NCBI GenBank assembly: GCA_902572395.1
Contig: CACGFX010000002.1
Span: forward strand, 40,580-104,579
Source: an uncultured Synechococcaceae cyanobacterium
Lineage (GTDB): Bacteria; Cyanobacteriota; Cyanobacteriia; PCC-6307; Cyanobiaceae
Reading direction: 5' to 3'
Length of the DNA: 64,000 nt
This document shows positions 47,390 to 54,309 of the stretch, piece after piece. The notes under the pieces are model-generated. The model was not told the DNA's origin. It searched no databases and was given only the letters and a program-made list of their open reading frames with translations. A program made the translations under genes and the position numbers. Positions within the stretch are counted from its first letter, which is position 1; every line of letters begins with the position of its first letter.

Positions 47390-47404
47390 TGATAATCATT
47401 TTCA
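47390..47404. promoter_or_regulatory. Zur box in the znuA-znuC divergent promoter
   Basis: TGATAATCATTTTCA, a close match to the Zur operator pattern of cyanobacteria (imperfect inverted repeat TGA-AAT-ATT-TCA). It lies 25 bp before the znuA start and about 97 bp before the znuC start, so one operator could serve both directions. Bound zinc-loaded Zur would repress uptake. The assignment is from pattern and context; no footprint is known here. Confidence 0.8.
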
Positions 47405-47500
47405 TTATTCAAAGCAAGTAAAGGTATCAAATGTTATGAAAATAATATGAAACTTGTATTATTGGTAAGCTTATAAAGTGACTTTTTTAAAGATTAATTA

Positions 47501-48271
47501 ATGGCTACTTTAGTCGCTGAAAATTTAACCTATTCATACACAAAAAAAAGTAAGCCAGTTTTAAGTAAGGTATCGGTTGAGATTAAACCTGGTACTCTAA
47601 CAGCGCTAGTTGGTCCAAACGGAGCTGGCAAATCTACTCTTTTAAGAATATTGCAGGGACAATGTATTCCGGATAATGGCCAGATAACAATTGACGGTGA
47701 GAAGTTAATTAGACAAAGATCTCAAGTCTCACTTATGCCACAAAGAAGCTCTATGAATTGGAAATTTCCAATAACTGTAGAAAAACTAGTTTCATTAGGA
47801 CAAATAAAATACTCAAAATCAAAAAGTAGTAGTCCTTTTCAAATAAAAGCTCTTCTTGCCAACCCTAATGCATGGATTAATAAATGCTGTGAATTAGAGG
47901 CCACAATGCAAAGAGTCGGCATTGCAAATATTGCTAACAGAAGGCTTGATTCTTTATCTGGTGGACAACAACAAAGAGCTTTATTAGCCAAAACATTAAT
48001 GTCTCCAGCAAAAATTTACCTTCTTGATGAACCTTGTGCAGCTTTAGATCCACCTGCAAAGGAGGATTTTCTAAAAATTGTTCGTCAACTTGCTGATGCT
48101 GGTCTTTCTTTAATGGTAAGCAGTCATGATTGGGGCACTTCGTTAAATAGTTATGATCAAGTTATTGTTTTGGATAAAGCTGTATTGGCCTCTGGAAGTC
48201 CTGATTCTATAAAAGATAAATTAGAGGATATAAATATCAGCTCAATTGAGGATAATAGTTGTTGTGATTAA
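47501..48271 (+). CDS. znuC: Zinc ABC transporter ATP-binding protein
   Basis: 256 residues. Seen: Walker A VGPNGAGKST (about 37-46), signature motif LSGGQQQR (about 152-159), Walker B YLLDEPCAALD (about 172-182), and the switch His in SSHDW (about 207-211). It couples ATP hydrolysis to Zn2+ import with ZnuB. It is divergent from znuA across the Zur-box region. Unusually its partner znuB is separated from it by the oppositely oriented zur gene, with which it converges 14 bp downstream. Confidence 0.95.
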   Translation: MATLVAENLTYSYTKKSKPVLSKVSVEIKPGTLTALVGPNGAGKSTLLRILQGQCIPDNGQITIDGEKLIRQRSQVSLMPQRSSMNWKFPITVEKLVSLGQIKYSKSKSSSPFQIKALLANPNAWINKCCELEATMQRVGIANIANRRLDSLSGGQQQRALLAKTLMSPAKIYLLDEPCAALDPPAKEDFLKIVRQLADAGLSLMVSSHDWGTSLNSYDQVIVLDKAVLASGSPDSIKDKLEDINISSIEDNSCCD

Positions 48272-48285
48272 AAAAATATTTAGTT

Positions 48286-48720
48286 TTAACTTTGTGCTTG
48301 ATAGCAGTCCTGGCAAAGTCCAAAATACTCCAGGGTATGAAACAACAATTGGAATTTCTTTGGATTTGTTTTGGGTGTATGAATATCTTTTACAGGGCAC
48401 CCTTCCATTTTTGATGTCTCACCACATTGAACACAAGTCAAATGATGAATGTCTCTGTCTACGGGAGTGTAAAGAACCTCTCCTGTTGGGAGATGTCTAG
48501 AACGTATTAAACCATGCTTTATAAGAACTTGAAGATTCCTATAAACAGTTGTCAGTCCCATAGCTTTTCCGCTTTCAATCAATTGCCTATGCAACTCTTG
48601 ACCGCTCAGTTCATCATCACATTTATTAAGTTCTTCAAGAAGTTGTTCTTGTCTTTTGGTAATGTCAGTCTTAGTTACCATTGTTTTCGAAATCTTTTTT
48701 TGTCCCGTATTTTTGATCAT
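48286..48720 (-). CDS. zur: Fur-family zinc-responsive repressor (Zur)
   Basis: 144 residues, or 131 if translation begins at the ATG at 48681 (MVTKTD). Seen: winged-helix DNA-binding region (LTTVYRNLQVLIKHGLI at about 55-71), a regulatory GEVLYTPVDRDIHHLTCVQCGE with H-H and the CxxC zinc site (about 95-98), and the second CxxC LCQDC near the C-terminus. The four-cysteine structural site and the location between znuC and znuB mark it as Zur rather than iron Fur. Its start is 17 bp from znuB's start on the other strand. Confidence 0.92.
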   Translation of the reverse strand: MIKNTGQKKISKTMVTKTDITKRQEQLLEELNKCDDELSGQELHRQLIESGKAMGLTTVYRNLQVLIKHGLIRSRHLPTGEVLYTPVDRDIHHLTCVQCGETSKMEGCPVKDIHTPKTNPKKFQLLFHTLEYFGLCQDCYQAQS

Positions 48721-48737
48721 ACCGAATCCTTAGATTA

Positions 48738-49523
48738 ATGTCTTTTATTAATAGCAGTTGGTGGCTTGTTCCTTTAATAATAACTATTTTTTCAGGAATT
48801 CTATGTCCAGCTATGGGAACTGTATTAATAACACATAGGAGATTACTTCAAGTAAATTTAATCTCTCACTGCGTTTTGCCAGGGCTTGCTTTAGCATTGG
48901 CGCTTGGAATTCATCCTTCAATTGGTGGGGTTATCAGTGGTCTTTTAGGTTCTGTAATTGCAGAAAGTTTAACTAATAAAAAGAGTGAAAACTATGAAGC
49001 AATAATGAACACAATATTAGCCGGAATGCTTGGGTTTGGAGTCCTTATAATCCCTCTACTCGGAATAAGGATTGATTTGGAGGCAGTATTATTTGGCGAT
49101 TTATTGACAGCAAATTTTGGAGATTTACTTAGAACAATAATTGCTTTTTTAGTATTTATACTTTTAATGACTTTTGGATATGAAAAGGTTGTTTATGTTG
49201 GATTAGATCCAGAAGGTGCATCCGCGAGTGGTATAAACGTTTCTTTATTAAATCTTGCTTTGAGTTTTACAACGGCATTAGTAATTGTTAGTTCAATGTC
49301 AGCAGTGGGAGTGATTCTTGTTATTGCTCTTCTTTCTACCCCAACACTGTTAGGGCTTAATAAGGCTCATAGTTTAAGAATTGCAATGATGAGGTCTTCA
49401 TTTTTTGGATTATGTATATCACTTCTGGGCTTTATTCTCTCTATAGTCTTTAATTTGTCGCCTGGACCTGCAATTAGTGTTATTTGTGTCGCATCTCTTT
49501 TGATTCCTAAACTTCGTAAATAA
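48738..49523 (+). CDS. znuB: Zinc ABC transporter permease
   Basis: 261 residues with eight or so membrane helices. Seen: GTVLITHRRLLQVNLISHCVLPGLALALALG (about 27-57, the metal-type ABC permease start), GLLGSVIAESLTNK, FGYEKVVYVGLDPEGASASGI and LVIALLSTPTLLGL, all typical of the ABC-3 family for Zn/Mn. The ATG is 17 bp from the zur start on the other strand, so promoters lie inside the neighbours' coding regions or the two starts overlap. Confidence 0.95.
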   Translation: MSFINSSWWLVPLIITIFSGILCPAMGTVLITHRRLLQVNLISHCVLPGLALALALGIHPSIGGVISGLLGSVIAESLTNKKSENYEAIMNTILAGMLGFGVLIIPLLGIRIDLEAVLFGDLLTANFGDLLRTIIAFLVFILLMTFGYEKVVYVGLDPEGASASGINVSLLNLALSFTTALVIVSSMSAVGVILVIALLSTPTLLGLNKAHSLRIAMMRSSFFGLCISLLGFILSIVFNLSPGPAISVICVASLLIPKLRK

Positions 49524-49670
49524 TTAAATCTTAAATGTCCAATCAGAGTTTAATGCTTGAGCTTCTGGATTGTTTTTTAAAGCTACTTCCATAGCCTCTT
49601 TTTTATTATTAGCTATAACAACTTCATCAAATTCCTTTCCATTTTTTTTGAGACTTACTTTGAAACGCAT
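49524..49670 (-). CDS. Small protein, unknown function
   Basis: 48 residues: a basic, mostly helical peptide with MRFKVSLKKNGKEFDEVVIANNKKEAMEVALKNNPEAQ, that is, short beta strand, helix, and a C-terminal DWTFKI. This looks like the cyanobacterial small-protein group with a conserved first strand and NNxxEAxxxA pattern; it may be an adaptor or ribosome-related peptide, but I do not recognise it. It ends 1 bp past the znuB stop, on the opposite strand. Confidence 0.78.
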   Translation of the reverse strand: MRFKVSLKKNGKEFDEVVIANNKKEAMEVALKNNPEAQALNSDWTFKI

Positions 49671-49756
49671 AAAAAAAATTTTTTAATTAATCAAAAGTTA
49701 ACCACTAAGCAACTAGATTTAAATACTTTTAAAAGTTAATTGGTGAAATAGAAACT

Positions 49757-50005
49757 TTAGTTATTTTGAAGTTTTTCTACTACAGATTCTTTCTCAATTT
49801 TAGCTACATCCTGTAATCCATTAGCATCAAACCAAGGAGCGTTTTCCCAATTAAATCCTTCGCCAAAAGTATTATCGGGAGCAGCTACGTACCAGTGACA
49901 TGACGAATCGGGAACATCTACAGCGCATTTTGACCAGTCAGCTTCCCATTGTGGAACTTGTACCCACATCACAGATGCTAATAAAAAAGAAAAAATAAAA
50001 TTCAT
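49757..50005 (-). CDS. Small secreted protein, unknown
   Basis: 82 residues with a signal peptide (about 1-18) and an aromatic-rich mature part with two cysteines (SKCAVDVPDSSCHWY), then EGFNWENAPWFDANGLQDVA and a charged tail. It looks like a Prochlorococcus-specific periplasmic or lumen protein. A small basic gene (50015-50158) lies 9 bp upstream in the same orientation. Function unknown. Confidence 0.72.
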   Translation of the reverse strand: MNFIFSFLLASVMWVQVPQWEADWSKCAVDVPDSSCHWYVAAPDNTFGEGFNWENAPWFDANGLQDVAKIEKESVVEKLQNN

Positions 50006-50014
50006 AATTATCGG

Positions 50015-50158
50015 TTAGCAAAATTTTGAAAGATTTTTTTCACATTCTTTCCTTCTTTTCTTCCAGTAATTTTCAAGTATTTGATATTTATGCTTATTTT
50101 TAAATTGACTTAAATGAATATTATTCTGATTAAGAATTGAAGTATTTTTGATTTTCAT
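50015..50158 (-). CDS. Small basic protein, unknown
   Basis: 47 residues, no membrane segment, with a Lys/Arg/Asn-rich composition (HKYQILENYWKKRRKECEKNLSKFC) and two cysteines near the end. The frame has a clear ATG, and 9 bp separate its stop from the next start, as in a short transcript. No family assigned; support is moderate because it is short. Confidence 0.55.
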   Translation of the reverse strand: MKIKNTSILNQNNIHLSQFKNKHKYQILENYWKKRRKECEKNLSKFC

Positions 50159-50234
50159 GACTCAAACTGTCAATGTAGGTCATATTTAAGACACTTTATA
50201 GATTTTTTGAAGTGAATTTATACTTAATTTTGCC

Positions 50235-50369
50235 TTACTTTTGTGTAGGTAAGTATTTTTCGGGATTATTTTCAATATAAGTAAGCGAATATTTGACAAT
50301 ACCGACTATTACTGAAAAAAGAGCAATTGCCGAAATAATAAAAATGATTTTTTTGTAAATGCTTTTCAT
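50235..50369 (-). CDS. Small single-helix membrane protein
   Basis: 44 residues starting MKSIYKKIIFIISAIALFSVIVG with one membrane helix (about 7-28) and a short soluble tail ending NPEKYLPTQK. Typical of the tiny membrane proteins of this region. No named family. Confidence 0.65.
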   Translation of the reverse strand: MKSIYKKIIFIISAIALFSVIVGIVKYSLTYIENNPEKYLPTQK

Positions 50370-50442
50370 GAATTTTTTATGTTTTTGATTATTTTTTTCA
50401 TCAACGCCCAATTTTTCTGAAAGATTTAAATAATTAGTAATT

Positions 50443-50448
50443 TATACT
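50443..50448 (+). promoter_or_regulatory. Possible -10 box for the Yfr1-like RNA at 50.5 kb
   Basis: TATACT, close to the consensus TATAAT. A start near 50455 would give an RNA of about 100 nt that ends at the terminator at 50523-50556. Assigned by pattern and spacing only. Confidence 0.4.
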
Positions 50449-50454
50449 GTAGCC

Positions 50455-50557
50455 TTTTAAATTACCTACGGAGTAAATTAAATACATCAGAAACTCCTCA
50501 CACACTTTTTTCTGATGACTTTAAAAGTACTCGACCGCAATGTTTGAGTACTTTTTG
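50455..50557 (+). ncRNA. Yfr10-like small RNA carrying the Yfr1 core motif
   Basis: Seen: the 13-nt ACTCCTCACACAC at 50493-50505, identical to Yfr1, mostly in the loop of a perfect 9-bp hairpin (CATCAGAAA at 50485-50493 with TTTCTGATG at 50509-50517). It is followed by an intrinsic terminator, a perfect 10-bp stem AAAAGTACTC/GAGTACTTTT (50523-50532 and 50546-50555) ending in T. So it is a stand-alone RNA with a Yfr1 core in a different scaffold; I believe this corresponds to the MED4 RNA called Yfr10, but I could not check. Start taken from the TATACT at 50443. Confidence 0.82.
50523..50556 (+). terminator. Intrinsic terminator of the Yfr1-like RNA
   Basis: Perfect 10-bp inverted repeat AAAAGTACTC/GAGTACTTTT around a 13-nt loop, with a T5 tract beginning in the 3' arm and a further TATTTTTT just downstream. 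Confidence 0.85.
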
Positions 50558-50635
50558 TATTTTTTGCGATGTGACAGTTAAGATAGAGGTCTATTACGTA
50601 TTACATATTTTGAATTTAGGTGTGATATTGTATTT

Positions 50636-50729
50636 GTGTGTAGGAGGAATTGATCTATTTCAGTGGAAACAAGGAAACACTTGATTTAAATCAATTTTAA
50701 AAGATCTCTCTTAGAGGGATCTTTTTTTT
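50636..50729 (+). ncRNA. Yfr2-family small RNA
   Basis: About 94 nt. Seen: 5' GTGTGTAGGAGG, an outer stem AATTGAT/ATCAATT (50648-50654, 50690-50696), an inner AGTG/CACT stem, and in its loop the diagnostic tandem GGAAACA-A-GGAAACA (50665-50671, 50673-50679), then an intrinsic terminator (50702-50722, T8). This is the Yfr2-5 type, a multi-copy family of abundant cyanobacterial RNAs. The 5' end could pair with the Yfr1 core (GTGTGT and AGGAG against CACACAC and CTCCT). The exact start is inferred. Confidence 0.88.
50702..50729 (+). terminator. Intrinsic terminator of the Yfr2-family RNA
   Basis: Stem AGATCTCTC/GAGGGATCT (one G-T wobble) with a TTA loop, then eight T at 50722-50729. Confidence 0.9.
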
Positions 50730-50857
50730 GGGATTATTAGAAATACAGATTAAATTCTGAATATAAAAACATATATGCTTTCTTCAAAAATAATTAGTTA
50801 GTCATTACAAATTAGTAAATTAATTCGTTAGATTAAAAGTCGTTAAATTTTCTGTTA

Positions 50858-51241
50858 ATGCAAATACTTTTTTTAGCAATTTTAATTTGTTCAAGCTTTT
50901 TATTCCCTTCTTCATCATTTGCCTCACATATAGAACTAAAACCTTGCGTAGAGATTGCTCATTGTGTACGAGAAGAATGGGAGGTAAACAATATTGAGAA
51001 CCCTTTTGAAGAGATTAAGACATTTATCGAAAACACTCCAAGAACTGAGATTGTAGAAATTGATGGCGATTATCTTCATGCTGAGGCTACCAGTAAATGG
51101 ATGAAGTATGTAGATGACTTAGAAGTATCCTTTTTACCTGAATCAAACATCTTATCAATAAGATCAGAATCAAGAGTTGGAGAAAGTGACTTGGGAGTGA
51201 ATCAAAAAAGAGTTGATTTACTAAAATCGAAAATGTTTTAA
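50858..51241 (+). CDS. DUF1499 family exported protein
   Basis: 127 residues. Seen: a signal peptide (about 1-22, ending SSFA) and a DUF1499-type core with ENPFEEIKTFIENTPRTEIVEIDGDYLHAEATSKWMKYVDDLEVSF then SESRVGESDLGVNQKRVDLLK. The conserved YLHAE...FVDD-like and SRxGxxDxGxNxxRV elements are the family hallmarks. Function unknown. About 130 bp separate it from the Yfr2 terminator; no clear terminator follows. Confidence 0.88.
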   Translation: MQILFLAILICSSFLFPSSSFASHIELKPCVEIAHCVREEWEVNNIENPFEEIKTFIENTPRTEIVEIDGDYLHAEATSKWMKYVDDLEVSFLPESNILSIRSESRVGESDLGVNQKRVDLLKSKMF

Positions 51242-51371
51242 GATTAAAAATAATTTGTTTTTATTGTTTTTTGTATAACTTTTCCATTTTTAAAAAAAAT
51301 TAGTAGATAAAAAAGTGATAATTGTCATCATGCCTTAATAATGGCAAATTTATTAGATTTTCTCTAAAAAG

Positions 51372-51656
51372 ATGATCATAAATTTTATATATTTATTGTT
51401 ATCTAGTTTTGTTCTTTTTTGGTTTTATATAAACATTAAAAAAAATGGAATTAAATGGATAATCAAAGGACTTTTTCTAATTGGAATATTGGTATTATTT
51501 ATTGGAGGGTTTTTCAAAATATTTCTTGCCTTACCCCCTAATTTATTTATAAAAATATTTTTTCTTATTGTTTATACATGGTGCACTGTTGGAATAAATG
51601 TAAATTTCATGATCCCTTTGATCAGTTTGATTGACCAAAAAATAGTGAAAAAATAA
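51372..51656 (+). CDS. Small membrane protein, unknown function
   Basis: 94 residues with three hydrophobic helices (about 1-20, 33-52, 61-84). No soluble domain, no motif recognised. Such genes are frequent in accessory regions of Prochlorococcus. The ATG is clear. Confidence that it is a gene is moderate. Confidence 0.7.
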   Translation: MIINFIYLLLSSFVLFWFYINIKKNGIKWIIKGLFLIGILVLFIGGFFKIFLALPPNLFIKIFFLIVYTWCTVGINVNFMIPLISLIDQKIVKK

Positions 51657-51715
51657 GACTAAAATATGACTTAATTCTCAGTTCAAAAATAAATCTATTT
51701 TCTTAATCTGCAATA

Positions 51716-51841
51716 TTAAAATTTATAATTTTTATTTTTTCCTTTTGAAAGTCTTTTTCTTGTATATCTTGTCTTTAATGCCAATTCTGTCATTATATAT
51801 ATTCCAAGTAAAAGAATGACTATTCCAATAAAGTATTTCAT
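51716..51841 (-). CDS. Small single-helix membrane protein
   Basis: 41 residues: MKYFIGIVILLLGIYIMTEL forms one membrane helix (about 3-20), followed by a very basic tail TRYTRKRLSKGKNKNYKF, the positive-inside signature for an N-out orientation. Unknown function; it sits 30 bp downstream of the OsmC gene stop, in the same orientation. Confidence 0.7.
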   Translation of the reverse strand: MKYFIGIVILLLGIYIMTELALKTRYTRKRLSKGKNKNYKF

Positions 51842-51871
51842 TATTTTTTATGTAATTACTATTTTTAAGAT

Positions 51872-52279
51872 TCATTCATGATGCCAACTAATTTTAATAT
51901 CTATCTCTTGAGATAAATTTCTTGTAACTGGACATTCTTTGGAAGCTTTTTTCAAAAAATCAATAGTTTCATTAGAACTGCCCTCTGGTATAAAAATATC
52001 TATTATTAGTTCTTTTATCTTCCTCTCGCTATTTTGTGTCATTAATTTTTCAATATTTAAATATATACCTTTCAAATCAAATCCTTTCGATTTAGCTTTG
52101 ATTGCCATAATGGTTAGCAGGCAAGTACCTAGAGATGTTGCTAATAAATCAGTTGGGGAAAAACTTTCTCCTTTGCCGCAGTGATCTAAAGGTGCATCAG
52201 TTCTAATAAAACTTCCAGATTGTAGATGAATAGCCTCACAGTTTAAATTTCCTAAATAAGAACATTTGACTTTAGTCAT
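51872..52279 (-). CDS. OsmC/Ohr-family protein
   Basis: 135 residues. Seen: the OsmC-type segment FSPTDLLATSLGTCLLTIMAIKAK with the catalytic Cys (about residue 53), the C-terminal ASKECPVTRNLSQEIDIKI with the second Cys, and a beta-strand-rich N-terminus. Members reduce organic hydroperoxides with two cysteines; the pair here is consistent with peroxidase activity, but the subgroup (Ohr, OsmC or YhfA) is not determined. Upstream and downstream are small hypothetical genes. Confidence 0.9.
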   Translation of the reverse strand: MTKVKCSYLGNLNCEAIHLQSGSFIRTDAPLDHCGKGESFSPTDLLATSLGTCLLTIMAIKAKSKGFDLKGIYLNIEKLMTQNSERKIKELIIDIFIPEGSSNETIDFLKKASKECPVTRNLSQEIDIKISWHHE

Positions 52280-52406
52280 TTTAAAAAATTAAATTAGGAA
52301 AATATTATTAATAAAAAATCATGGAACATAACAAGATTATTGATGAGAAATTTTTTATTTGCATATTAGTAAAGTATTAAGGAAATTCATCAATAAAGTT
52401 TTGAAA

Positions 52407-52647
52407 TCAGTTTTTATATCCATATTCCTCTAAGCAATACTCAATTAATTCAATTGATTTATTAAGAGTTCTTTTATTTTCATTTTTTAGATCGAAGCAT
52501 TCATTTAAAACACGTATAGATTCATTTAAGAATGATTCTTCTTTATTTTTTAAATCTTTAACTTGATTTAAATAAATTAGTTTTTAATCCAACAAGGGAA
52601 AAAATGATTATTGATATTGTAAAAATTGCGATTTTGAATTTATTCAT
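52407..52647 (-). pseudogene. Small membrane-anchored protein gene split by a single-base frameshift
   Basis: Read from the ATG at 52645-52647 the frame gives one membrane helix (MNKFKIAIFTISIIIFSLVGLK), then runs to a stop at residue 30. Another frame, from LIYLNQVKDLKNKEE, gives a coherent acidic, helical, two-Cys peptide ending EYCLEEYGYKN. The two meet in a run of five T on the plus strand (52581-52585, A5 in the coding strand): one A fewer would join them as one protein of about 79 residues, and the 241-nt length equals 80 codons plus one. No function is known. Confidence 0.72.
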
Positions 52648-52711
52648 ACAATTAGTTATTACAAATATTATGATTTATTAAATTTCTAATAACTTTACTT
52701 AGCTTATAGAT

Positions 52712-52813
52712 CTAAGTAATTACATATGTAGCTGCTGTTATTGCTGCAGCAGTAATTGAAATGAAAATGTATGGAACAACCTTTAAAGGTATATATAAAT
52801 TATCTTTAGACAT
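52712..52813 (-). CDS. Tiny single-helix membrane protein
   Basis: 33 residues, MSKDNLYIPLKVVPYIFISITAAAITAATYVIT: a short polar N-terminus and one membrane helix rich in Ala/Thr/Ile (about 14-32). Peptides of this size and form in cyanobacteria are often subunits of membrane complexes, but I do not recognise this one. Confidence 0.62.
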   Translation of the reverse strand: MSKDNLYIPLKVVPYIFISITAAAITAATYVIT

Positions 52814-52929
52814 AACAAGAATATTTATAAAAATTTTTACATTCTCTTTAAACTTTATAAGTCTTCAAATATACAAATTAATTTTCTTTGCAAAAATTCA
52901 AATTTTTTAAAAGATTAAAAAATTTATAT

Positions 52930-53136
52930 TCATTGAATTTTCATTAAATAAAGGATTTCTAAATCCTGTCTTGAGTCCGATATTTTTCTTTTTAAGAAGA
53001 TTAATTCTTCTTGGCTCATTTTTGATTCTTTTATCATCAATTCTGCTTGTTCAATAGCATGTTCTATATTTCTAATTTTAATTTCTCTTATTGAGGGATC
53101 ATCTTTACATGCTTTTTTAGTATTCGCATCTAACAT
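52930..53136 (-). CDS. Small helical protein, unknown
   Basis: 68 residues, charged and probably a two-helix coiled coil (REIKIRNIEHAIEQAELMIKESKMSQEELIFLKRKISDSRQDLE). No signal, no membrane segment. No family recognised. It lies alone between two short non-coding intervals. Confidence 0.68.
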   Translation of the reverse strand: MLDANTKKACKDDPSIREIKIRNIEHAIEQAELMIKESKMSQEELIFLKRKISDSRQDLEILYLMKIQ

Positions 53137-53248
53137 GTTTACTAAATAAAAATCACTTTGAATTTAAACTAAATTAAAACTTCATTATGCTAAGACGCAA
53201 ATTTAATTAAAATAAATTATTATCTACCTAAGAACTTTAACCTTAGCT

Positions 53249-53283
53249 AACCCTCTCTTCAAATGATCGAGTGGGTTTTTTTT
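53249..53283 (+). terminator. Intrinsic terminator with no annotated upstream gene
   Basis: Stem AACCCTCTC/GAGTGGGTT (one mismatch) with an 11-nt loop, followed by a T8 tract at 53276-53283. On the plus strand nothing annotated ends before it; upstream, TATGCT at about 53185 could be a -10, giving an RNA of about 90 nt. The open interval may therefore hold a small RNA (about 53195-53283). Confidence 0.65.
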
Positions 53284-53317
53284 ATGGTGTAATATACTCC
53301 TAGCATCTAATACTAAT

Positions 53318-53692
53318 TTGGAAGATTCAAAACTTAATCCTGAAGAAAATAATTCAATCGAATCGTCCCCCAATTTGAATGAAGACAATAAAGATCTTAA
53401 TGAGGGGATTAAAAAAGAAGAAAATGTTAAAGCATTTACAGAATTTCTAGAGAAAGCAAGTAGTCAAGATTCTTCAGAAGAAAAAATAAAACTTAATTCT
53501 GAGCAACAAAAACCAAAAATTGACAAATTACTTTTTAAAAGATTTCTTAATAATGGATTTGATGGAATTTCAACAAATCCAAACTATAAAATGTTGGCAT
53601 TATTAATAATCCTTTTAATTAATTTGTCTTTATTTTTTGTAATTGGCAATATGGGTAAAGTGTTTTTAAGAAATGCTGGAATTATGGGTTAG
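53318..53692 (+). CDS. Tail-anchored acidic protein, unknown
   Basis: 124 residues from a TTG start; there is no ATG before the hydrophobic part. Residues about 1-65 are low-complexity, acidic and Ser/Asn/Glu-rich, then a basic KIDKLLFKRFLNNGFDGI segment and one membrane helix (about 91-112) near the C-terminus. The arrangement is repeated in a smaller form by the next gene (53789-53950). Function unknown. Confidence 0.72.
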   Translation: MEDSKLNPEENNSIESSPNLNEDNKDLNEGIKKEENVKAFTEFLEKASSQDSSEEKIKLNSEQQKPKIDKLLFKRFLNNGFDGISTNPNYKMLALLIILLINLSLFFVIGNMGKVFLRNAGIMG

Positions 53693-53788
53693 AAATTATT
53701 TATTTCTTTTTGGATAATCATCTTTACAAATTTGATTCTTCAAATGAAATTGTGATATTTTCTTGTCAAATTAATATTTAAATAAAAT

Positions 53789-53950
53789 TTGGATAATAAA
53801 GAGCCAGAAAATCCAGTTGTTTATCTTTCTAATTTAGTCAAGAAATTAGATGTAAAAAATAGAAATGGTTTAGTAGCCCTTGCAATAGTAAACCTTTTAG
53901 TAATTCTTTTATTTAAATTTTATTTGAAAGGATCTGGATTATTATCTTGA
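53789..53950 (+). CDS. Small tail-anchored membrane protein
   Basis: 53 residues from a TTG start: a polar N-terminus (KEPENPVVYLSNLVKKLDVKNRNG) and one C-terminal membrane helix (about 28-47) with a short FYLKGSGLLS tail. Same layout as the upstream 124-residue protein, without obvious sequence identity. Converges on the TM2 gene 18 bp away. Confidence 0.6.
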   Translation: MDNKEPENPVVYLSNLVKKLDVKNRNGLVALAIVNLLVILLFKFYLKGSGLLS

Positions 53951-53968
53951 ATTTGCCTGCTGGTATTA

Positions 53969-54283
53969 TTATTCAGCATTCTCAAATTGCTTTGCTAATC
54001 TGAATGCCTTCTTAATTATTAGAAAGCCACCATATGCTCCTGCCAGTAAAGGTAATACTATTAAAGGGTTAGGGGAATAATCTGAATAATTTTTCACACC
54101 CTCAACATATTCATAACCTGAACATTTAAGAAAGATAAAGCTAAAAAATGTGATACTCCAACCAATGATTGATAAAAAGCCACCTTTTTTATCTCCTTCG
54201 TAGAATCTGTCTAGACCTAAGCCCCAACCTCCTAATAGGAATATTCCTCTAACAACTGAATTTTTTTCTTGATTTCTAAGCAT
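53969..54283 (-). CDS. TM2-domain membrane protein
   Basis: 104 residues. Seen: GIFLLGGWGLGLDRFYEGDKKGGFLSIIGW, the TM2 pattern of two helices joined by a DRFY-type turn (about 13-42), then a longer extension with a third hydrophobic helix (about 74-90). The role of TM2 proteins is unknown. A perfect 7-bp inverted repeat (54293-54309) lies just upstream of the start. Confidence 0.85.
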   Translation of the reverse strand: MLRNQEKNSVVRGIFLLGGWGLGLDRFYEGDKKGGFLSIIGWSITFFSFIFLKCSGYEYVEGVKNYSDYSPNPLIVLPLLAGAYGGFLIIKKAFRLAKQFENAE

Positions 54284-54292
54284 AATAAAAAA

Positions 54293-54309
54293 ATGTTCAT
54301 TTTGAACAT
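54293..54309. promoter_or_regulatory. Palindrome upstream of the TM2 gene, possible operator
   Basis: ATGTTCA-TTT-TGAACAT, a perfect inverted repeat 10 bp before the start of the TM2 gene. No regulator is recognised; chance occurrence in AT-rich DNA is not excluded. Confidence 0.35.

Noticed and set aside
52321..52380. Short plus-strand frame (MEHNKIID, 19 codons)
   Set aside because: Too short and with no ribosome binding site or conserved look.
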